Shown here: positions 19,048 to 24,173 of the stretch, piece by piece
Layout of the letters: every line of letters begins with the position of its first letter
Position numbering within the stretch: the first letter of the stretch is position 1
Virus record (IMG/VR): IMGVR_UViG_3300009684_000171
Coordinates: 1 to 24,173 of that record
DNA from: a virus
Length of the DNA: 24,173 bases
Strand: one strand, 5' to 3'
Notes under the pieces: model-generated
What the model saw: the letters and a program-made list of their open reading frames with translations, nothing else
What the model was told of the DNA's origin: nothing
Database searches by the model: none
Program-made: the position numbers and the translations under genes

Positions 19048-20124
19048 ATGACCCAAAAACTAATTAATGTCGGCGAAGGTGCCAACAGCGGCACTGGCGA
19101 TAGCATCCGTGATGCGTTTGTCAAAGTTAACGATAACTTTAACGAGCTATATTTCAACGGCGTAACCGGTATCATTGAACAACGAGTACAAGAATTCATT
19201 GGTAATCTTAATACCACTAGTTACATTTCAACCACTACAATGAATGTGCTGGCTAATTTGCTATATCTCAGCACAGCAACATTGACCACTAGAGTGGGTG
19301 TTGTAGAAACCAGGGTTAATACATTAACTAATAGAGTTTCTTATTTGGAGGACACTATATCCACTGGATTGAGCACAGCCAACTCAAATCTTAATTCAAC
19401 AGCTCTGGGATTAGTTACAATTGTTAATACATTAACCACCACTGTAACTAATCTAACTACCCGTGTGGATAATATAAAAACTGCGGCTACTACTTTAACA
19501 AATACTGTAACCAATATATCTATTGCATTGAATACATTAACTTCTACGGTAACCAATCTAACTACTGCACTGAATACATTAACCACCACTGTAACCAATA
19601 TATCTACTGCACTGAATACATTAACCACCACTGTAACCAATATATCTACTGCACTGAATACATTAACCTCTACGGTAACTAATTTGGCCACTCGCTTAGG
19701 AACTGCAGAAGGATTTTTAGTGCCTAAAGGTGTTATCATGATGTGGTCTGGTGCGTCAAATGCTATACCTACTGGATATGTAATATGCAATGGACAAAAT
19801 AGTACACCGGATTTGAGAAATAGATTTGTTGTTGGTGCGGGAGATACATACACAGTTAATGCAACTGGTGGCAGTGCAGATGCAATTGTAGTCAGCCACT
19901 CTCACACATTCACAGGTAATGCACTACCGGCACACACGCATAGTTATAACACTTCTCTTGGCCCGTATGGAACATCAGGGGGTGGCGGAACTGGTGCCAA
20001 CCCAGGAACCACAGGAGCAGCTTCCGCCGGTACTCCAACAGGAACAATCAGTACCACTGGCAGCAGCGGCACCAATGCAAACTTGCCACCCTACTATGCG
20101 CTTTGCTACATAATGAAAACCTAA
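19048..20124 (+). CDS. Tail fibre with coiled-coil shaft and tail-collar tip
   Basis: A 358-residue protein in three parts. The N-terminal attachment module starts TQKLINVGEGANSGTGDSIR, then DAFVKVNDNFNELY, a common start of phage fibres. The shaft (about 70-220) is a Thr/Asn/Leu heptad repeat (TALNTLTTTVTNIS units, 14 residues each) expected to form a trimeric coiled coil. The C-terminal tail-collar domain begins VPKGVIMMWSGASNAIPTGY and continues ICNGQNSTPDLRNRFVVGAG. It then carries SHSH (283-286) and HTH (296-298), like the metal-binding HxH loops of T4 short tail fibres, and ends LPPYYALCYIMK. It probably binds the host receptor. A late-type octamer precedes it, and the next gene starts one base after its stop. 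Confidence 0.93.
   Translation: MTQKLINVGEGANSGTGDSIRDAFVKVNDNFNELYFNGVTGIIEQRVQEFIGNLNTTSYISTTTMNVLANLLYLSTATLTTRVGVVETRVNTLTNRVSYLEDTISTGLSTANSNLNSTALGLVTIVNTLTTTVTNLTTRVDNIKTAATTLTNTVTNISIALNTLTSTVTNLTTALNTLTTTVTNISTALNTLTTTVTNISTALNTLTSTVTNLATRLGTAEGFLVPKGVIMMWSGASNAIPTGYVICNGQNSTPDLRNRFVVGAGDTYTVNATGGSADAIVVSHSHTFTGNALPAHTHSYNTSLGPYGTSGGGGTGANPGTTGAASAGTPTGTISTTGSSGTNANLPPYYALCYIMKT
19522..19689 (+). repeat. 42-base tandem repeats in the fibre shaft
   Basis: Four copies of a 42-base unit starting at 19522, 19564, 19606 and 19648, each coding 14 residues (two heptads). The copies at 19564 and 19606 are identical; the others differ by a few bases. In-frame gain or loss would change shaft length by two heptads. 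Confidence 0.9.
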
Positions 20125-20125
20125 G

Positions 20126-22156
20126 ATGACCATACCACAATGGATCACACCTGCAGGTACACTGGCCACTGTAACAGGTGAAGTTGCTGTTGCTACTTCT
20201 GTATCTGCCACGGGCAACAACACAGTCTATAGTATCATTGCTGGCGCCTTGCCCAATGGTATAACTCTTACCAGTGGAGGCACGATTGCCGGAACCACAG
20301 TGCCCGATGTAAAAACTATAGATAGTGTATTTGTGGTGCGGGCAGCAGACACGCAGACTGGTATCAATACTGATAGAACATTTCAGATAATTGTACTTGG
20401 TTCAGCAGCGCCTGTGTGGCCACCAATACCAGGATTTATCAAAGAAGGAACTACTGTACAAGGATATTATTTAGAAAACGAGTGGATCAAGATTGAATTG
20501 CTGGCACATGCACCAGCAGTTTCACCTGCAGATTATCCTATTACATATTCCGTAGCACCAGGAAGTCACGGATTGCCTGAAGGCATAACATTAGTAGATG
20601 GAACATTATCTGGAATATTTGCCACAAATGTCAATGATGGCAAAGTTAAATCTTATAATTTTACAATTTTAGCCAGCAATAGTGTTGCAAGTTCCACACA
20701 GACATTTAATATTTCTGTAGTAAGCCCAAATGTTTTTAGAGCAGATTCTACAGTTTTAATATTAGGGTCAACTTCGAGCTATTTAGATTTAACTGTACCG
20801 GGTACAGTTAATTCAAGTCCATTACAGAATTTGCAATTCCTAAATGGCACTGATTTGGGCACTGTTAATTCCGACGACAATCAATCTATACCAGTAACTG
20901 TTTATGATCCAGAACCGTTATTGGGACCTGTAACTTACCAATTGATTCCTGGTATGGGTATACTTAATAATCTACCACCTGGATTATTGCTAGATACCAA
21001 TACTGGCTATATCACAGGATTTATTCCATATCAAGCTTCATATTCAAATACATACAATTTAACTGTAAAGGCTACCAAGTCTTCTAGTACGCAGGATTTT
21101 ATCGCTGCTGTTAATACATTTACTCTCACTGTAAAAGGACAGGTGGATAGCAATTTAGAATGGGTTAGTAGCAATAATTTAGGCAGCATAGAAGTTGGAA
21201 CAATTAGTGAAATTTCAGTAGTGGCTCGTCAGATTAATAGTGATTATACTGTAAAATACCGACTGGCACAGGGACAGTTACCCCGGGGTCTAGAAATAAA
21301 TCGTGCTGGCAACATACAAGGTAGAGCCAATACAGGCACAGCTGGCACCTATACGTTTGATGTTGAAGCTAGCGACGTCTATAATTTTGGTGCAGTAAGC
21401 CAAACATTCAATCTCATAGTGACACAAACTACTGCTACTACATATACGGAAATATATGTCCAGCCCATGATGTCAAGAGCAGCCAAGTCAGCATATCAAA
21501 ATTTCATCAACAATGAATTTACTTTTGCTGCTGATTTAATTTATAGATACTATGATCCTAACTTTGGTATACAGCACACGCCACGAATGATTGTAGAATT
21601 TGGTATTGAACAATTAAATCTACGATACTATGTGCCAGCACTAACTGAAAACTTTTATCGTAGAAAATTTAATTTTGGCGATGTTAAAGTTGCAGTGGCT
21701 AAAGATATTCACGGTAAGATAATATACGAAGTAGTTTATGTGGATATTATTGATACATTGTCCAATTCTTCAGGTGCAAGTGTTGATGCTGCAATAACTG
21801 CCAATGGTAAAATCTACTATCCTGCTAGTATTGCCAATATGCGAAAGAGATTGCAATCATTGGTCAATGCTGATAATAAGATTATCAGTGTAGACGAATA
21901 CCAAAATCCTAAATTTATGCGTACTGCACAGGCATCAAGTTATAAACCCCCGGGTTATCTACATATATTACCAATATGTTATGCACTTCCGGGACAGGGT
22001 AATAGGATAGTCAGCAAAATTCGACTCAGTGGGTTTGATTTCAAGCAAATCAACTTTGAAGTAGATAGGTTAATTGTACAGCATCTTGAGAACAATATGC
22101 TAGATAAATATCTGATGCTAGGTAAAGACTCGATAACAGACAGACCGGGACAGTAG
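20126..22156 (+). CDS. Large tail/appendage protein with putative Ig-like repeats, 676 aa
   Basis: Four Ig-like (He-PIG-type) repeats can be followed by their LPxG-[IL]-x-[LI] strands: LPNGITLTSGGTIAGT (42-57), LPEGITLVDGTLSGIF (150-165), LPPGLLLDTNTGYITG (283-298) and LPRGLEINRAGNIQGR (385-400). Each is followed by a strand with a V.A.D or A.S pattern. Residues about 440-676 are a different, mixed domain (PMMSRAAKSAYQNFINNEFT, then FGIEQLNLRYYVPALTENFY and ILPICYALPGQGNRIVSKIR) that I do not recognise but believe is conserved in large phages. Ig-like repeats in phage proteins usually decorate tails or capsids and stick to carbohydrates. The gene lies between two fibre genes and follows the collar fibre by one base, so it is probably part of the same appendage. 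Confidence 0.85.
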   Translation: MTIPQWITPAGTLATVTGEVAVATSVSATGNNTVYSIIAGALPNGITLTSGGTIAGTTVPDVKTIDSVFVVRAADTQTGINTDRTFQIIVLGSAAPVWPPIPGFIKEGTTVQGYYLENEWIKIELLAHAPAVSPADYPITYSVAPGSHGLPEGITLVDGTLSGIFATNVNDGKVKSYNFTILASNSVASSTQTFNISVVSPNVFRADSTVLILGSTSSYLDLTVPGTVNSSPLQNLQFLNGTDLGTVNSDDNQSIPVTVYDPEPLLGPVTYQLIPGMGILNNLPPGLLLDTNTGYITGFIPYQASYSNTYNLTVKATKSSSTQDFIAAVNTFTLTVKGQVDSNLEWVSSNNLGSIEVGTISEISVVARQINSDYTVKYRLAQGQLPRGLEINRAGNIQGRANTGTAGTYTFDVEASDVYNFGAVSQTFNLIVTQTTATTYTEIYVQPMMSRAAKSAYQNFINNEFTFAADLIYRYYDPNFGIQHTPRMIVEFGIEQLNLRYYVPALTENFYRRKFNFGDVKVAVAKDIHGKIIYEVVYVDIIDTLSNSSGASVDAAITANGKIYYPASIANMRKRLQSLVNADNKIISVDEYQNPKFMRTAQASSYKPPGYLHILPICYALPGQGNRIVSKIRLSGFDFKQINFEVDRLIVQHLENNMLDKYLMLGKDSITDRPGQ

Positions 22157-22170
22157 TCAGTTGTGTATTC

Positions 22171-22210
22171 GTGCTAGCAAAAATCAGTAAAATAATAAAT
22201 ACACTAGCAC
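22171..22210 (+). promoter_or_regulatory. Late promoter-like octamer inside an inverted repeat
   Basis: AATAAATA at 22194-22201 lies 30 bases before the 22232 start. GTGCTAG (22171-22177) and CTAGCAC (22204-22210) form a perfect 7-base-pair inverted repeat around it. The hairpin may also help end transcripts of the preceding gene, though no T-run follows. Confidence 0.5.
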
Positions 22211-22231
22211 TACAAATATAGGTACCTAAAA

Positions 22232-24173
22232 ATGGCCGCAAGACAAGACTTAACCGTACTACCAGCATTAACTAAACCTACCCAAGGCGAAACACAGTTC
22301 ATTGTCAAAGATTCAGGCATTGAACAAATATTAACTGTAGCTGCTGCCAAGAGTCTATTAGGCACCAAAGGTGATCAGGGCGCACAAGGAAGAACTGGAT
22401 TCACTGGAAGTTTAGGATATACAGGTAGTGTAGGTTTTACAGGTAGTCGCGGTGTTGGATTTACCGGCTCAAAAGGCGCCGATGGTAATTCAATTAGTAT
22501 CAAGGGATCAGTAGACACATCTGCTAGTTTACCCACTACGGGTAAAACATTAGGTGATGGTTATATTGCAACTGATACTGGTCATCTATGGATATATACA
22601 AATACCAATGCAGATGGTAGTGTACAGGGATTTATTGACATTGGTAGCATACTAGGACCAATAGGTCCTATTGGTTATACCGGTAGTATCGGTTATACCG
22701 GTAGTATTGGTTATACCGGATCAGTGGGGTATACTGGATCAGTGGGGTATACTGGATCAGTAGGGTATACTGGATCAGTAGGGTATACTGGATCAGTAGG
22801 GTATACTGGATCAGTGGGGTATACTGGATCTAGCGGAATAAAAGGTTTTACAGGCAGTGTGGGTTATACAGGCAGTGTGGGTTATACAGGATCAGCCGGC
22901 ACCGGTCTAAATATTATCGGAACTTTGAGCACATCTGCAGATTTGCAAGCAATTTCTAACAGTGTAATGGGCGATGGTTACATTGTTGCCGCTAATGGAC
23001 ATTTATGGGTATATACTAGTTCAGTTGCTGGTGGTTCAGTCAATGGATTTACCGATGTAGGAAATATTGTAGGTCCAAAAGGGTATACTGGCAGTACTGG
23101 TTATACTGGATCAAGTGGCTCAATTGGATATTATGGTAGCGTTGGGTACACTGGCTCAATTGGATATTATGGTAGCGTTGGGTACACTGGATCACGTGGC
23201 CCAATCGGATATTATGGTAGTGTTGGTTATACCGGCTCTATGGGTAGCTTTACAGGAACCACCGACCAAGCAGTTAATATTACAAACACCACATCAGCCA
23301 CATCAACTACAACTGGTGCATTAATTGTTGCCGGCGGGGCTGGTATCGGTGAAGCATTATACGTTGGTGGAAATATATACTCCAACAATTCGCAAGTAAT
23401 AACTACTGATACACTAGGATTGTTAACTAGTGGAAATTCAGATAAAGTATTTATAAATGCAGTTACAGCAGGTACTACTTATTATGTAGGTTTAACTGAA
23501 TTAACTGGCAATTATTCTCCAATTGATAGTGATTCCACACTGGCCTATGATACTACAGATAATAAACTAAGTTCTACTCGATTGGCAGTATCCGGAACAA
23601 CTTCTGCTACCAGTACAATTACAGGTGCATTAACTGTTGCTGGCGGTGTTGGTGTTGGTGGTGATTTGTATGTAGGTGGTAATATTACTGCCAATAAGTT
23701 AACAATCCAATACACTACGATTACTACAACTCTAGTCACTACTGATGATATTATTAGTACTTCAAATACTACAGCGTCTACATCAACTACTACTGGTGCA
23801 TTGACTGTTGCCGGCGGCGTTGGTATCGGTGGAGCATTGTATGTTGATGGAGATATTTATAGAAATGGCATTGCCATTGGTTATGGATATCAAGGCGCTC
23901 AAGGATTCCAAGGATATCAAGGAGCCCAAGGACAACAAGGCTATCAAGGCGCAACTGGATCACAAGGATTCCAAGGATATCAAGGAGCCCAAGGACGACA
24001 AGGCTATCAAGGTAATCAAGGATATCAGGGCAATCAGGGCAATCAAGGATTCCAAGGTGCGCAAGGCGCACAGGGTAATCAAGGCTACCAAGGCAATCAA
24101 GGATATCAGGGCGCACAAGGTGCTCAGGGCAATCAGGGATTCCAAGGTAATCAAGGATATCAGGGCAATCAAG
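22232..24173 (+). CDS. Giant collagen-like tail fibre, 3' end outside window
   Basis: ATG at 22232 opens a frame with no stop through the window end (647 codons visible). Order of parts: an N-terminal module ([20 protein letters not shown], then [10 protein letters not shown]); a first collagen-like stretch of [11 protein letters not shown] triplets; a globular insert ending [14 protein letters not shown]; nine GYTGSx repeats (22673-22834); a second copy of the insert with [25 protein letters not shown] repeats; three [15 protein letters not shown] repeats; and finally Gly-X-Gln repeats ([10 protein letters not shown]) to the end. Such proteins form thin trimeric fibres on phage tails or heads. 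There is almost no Pro, so stability must come from Thr, Ser, Gln and charged or aromatic pairs. A late-type octamer lies upstream. Confidence 0.92.
   Translation, partial: MAARQDLTVLPALTKPTQGETQFIVKDSGIEQILTVAAAKSLLGTKGDQGAQGRTGFTGSLGYTGSVGFTGSRGVGFTGSKGADGNSISIKGSVDTSASLPTTGKTLGDGYIATDTGHLWIYTNTNADGSVQGFIDIGSILGPIGPIGYTGSIGYTGSIGYTGSVGYTGSVGYTGSVGYTGSVGYTGSVGYTGSVGYTGSSGIKGFTGSVGYTGSVGYTGSAGTGLNIIGTLSTSADLQAISNSVMGDGYIVAANGHLWVYTSSVAGGSVNGFTDVGNIVGPKGYTGSTGYTGSSGSIGYYGSVGYTGSIGYYGSVGYTGSRGPIGYYGSVGYTGSMGSFTGTTDQAVNITNTTSATSTTTGALIVAGGAGIGEALYVGGNIYSNNSQVITTDTLGLLTSGNSDKVFINAVTAGTTYYVGLTELTGNYSPIDSDSTLAYDTTDNKLSSTRLAVSGTTSATSTITGALTVAGGVGVGGDLYVGGNITANKLTIQYTTITTTLVTTDDIISTSNTTASTSTTTGALTVAGGVGIGGALYVDGDIYRNGIAIGYGYQGAQGFQGYQGAQGQQGYQGATGSQGFQGYQGAQGRQGYQGNQGYQGNQGNQGFQGAQGAQGNQGYQGNQGYQGAQGAQGNQGFQGNQGYQGNQ
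22673..22834 (+). repeat. 18-base tandem repeat, nine units (GYTGSx)
   Basis: Nine in-frame 18-base units. The five from 22727 to 22816 are nearly identical, differing only at one synonymous third base (GTG or GTA). The region is prone to unit gain or loss and to assembly collapse. Confidence 0.92.
23117..23233 (+). repeat. 36-base repeat in the collagen-like gene
   Basis: Two identical 36-base units (23117-23152, 23153-23188) coding [12 protein letters not shown], then a diverged third unit (23189-23233) with an extra GSRGP piece. Confidence 0.85.
23879..24173 (+). repeat. Gly-X-Gln collagen-like repeat tract
   Basis: Nine-base based repeats of GGNxxxCAA type coding GYQ, GAQ, GFQ and GNQ triplets, with longer near-identical blocks such as the one starting at 23906 and again at 23966. 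The tract continues past the window end. The complementary strand is accidentally open because of the repeat structure. Confidence 0.9.

Noticed and set aside
22103-22110. GATAAATA octamer inside the Ig-like gene as a late promoter
   Set aside because: It lies within coding sequence 122 bases from the next start, and a better placed octamer exists at 22194; probably chance.
22673-22834. CRISPR-like regular repeat array
   Set aside because: Units are 18 bases, contiguous, in frame and code GYTGSx; there are no unique spacers.
23790-24172. Minus-strand open frames opposite the Gly-X-Gln repeats
   Set aside because: Open only because the nine-base repeat avoids stops in every frame; the Leu-rich low-complexity products are not credible genes.

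Overview
The window looks like part of the genome of a large tailed bacteriophage (Caudoviricetes), probably a myovirus with some T4-like habits. The signs are dense, AT-rich genes on mostly one strand, frequent ATGA stop/start overlaps, many small unnamed proteins, two free-standing homing endonucleases, a phage tail-collar fibre protein, collagen-like Gly-X-Y fibres, and auxiliary enzymes (ClpP protease, UV-damage endonuclease, sugar-nucleotide and pterin enzymes). I see no rRNA, tRNA, integrase, insertion sequence or CRISPR array. The host cannot be fixed from the sequence; a Gram-negative aquatic bacterium is a guess.

Bases 1-4687 are an auxiliary/early-type region: a 5'-truncated small protein, several unknown proteins, a PGDYG-like protein, a ClpP peptidase with an intact triad, a two-helix membrane protein, a QueD-like protein with unusual metal-site residues, and an HxGH nucleotidyltransferase. 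Bases 4684-6425 hold a 12-codon remnant of a sugar-nucleotide SDR gene, cut off where an opposite-strand GIY-YIG homing endonuclease begins, followed by a complete UDP-glucuronate decarboxylase-like SDR.

Bases 6426-9267 hold a LuxR/NarL-type regulator whose receiver-like part lacks a recognisable phospho-acceptor Asp. It is followed by two paralogous ~185-residue proteins, each behind a duplicated ~105-base leader whose hairpin shows a compensatory base change. Two tiny Gly/Tyr-rich proteins follow, with two strong Rho-independent terminators in between. Three proteins here share one C-terminal motif.

Bases 9276-15115 look like a virion-appendage cassette: a duplicated gene pair, collagen-like and beta-rich small fibre proteins built by shuffling a few modules, and a papain-like cysteine peptidase. 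The peptidase has no good start codon, but would join the preceding ORF if one A were lost from an A10 tract. Bases 15116-17683 hold small proteins, an FkbM-type methyltransferase broken by a one-base frameshift, an AbrB-like small protein and UvsE/UvdE. An HNH homing endonuclease and a Lys/Pro/Ala-rich basic protein lie on the minus strand at 17669-18680.

Bases 18769-24173 are tail fibre genes: a small protein, a coiled-coil fibre with a tail-collar tip, a 676-residue protein with four putative Ig-like repeats, and a giant collagen-like protein running off the window. Promoter-like signals fall into two sets. Host-type TTGACA-N16/17-TGTATAATTA boxes precede auxiliary genes (starts at 704, 3752, 16661), and (G/A)ATAAATA octamers resembling T4-type late promoters precede the fibre genes (18769, 19048, 22232).
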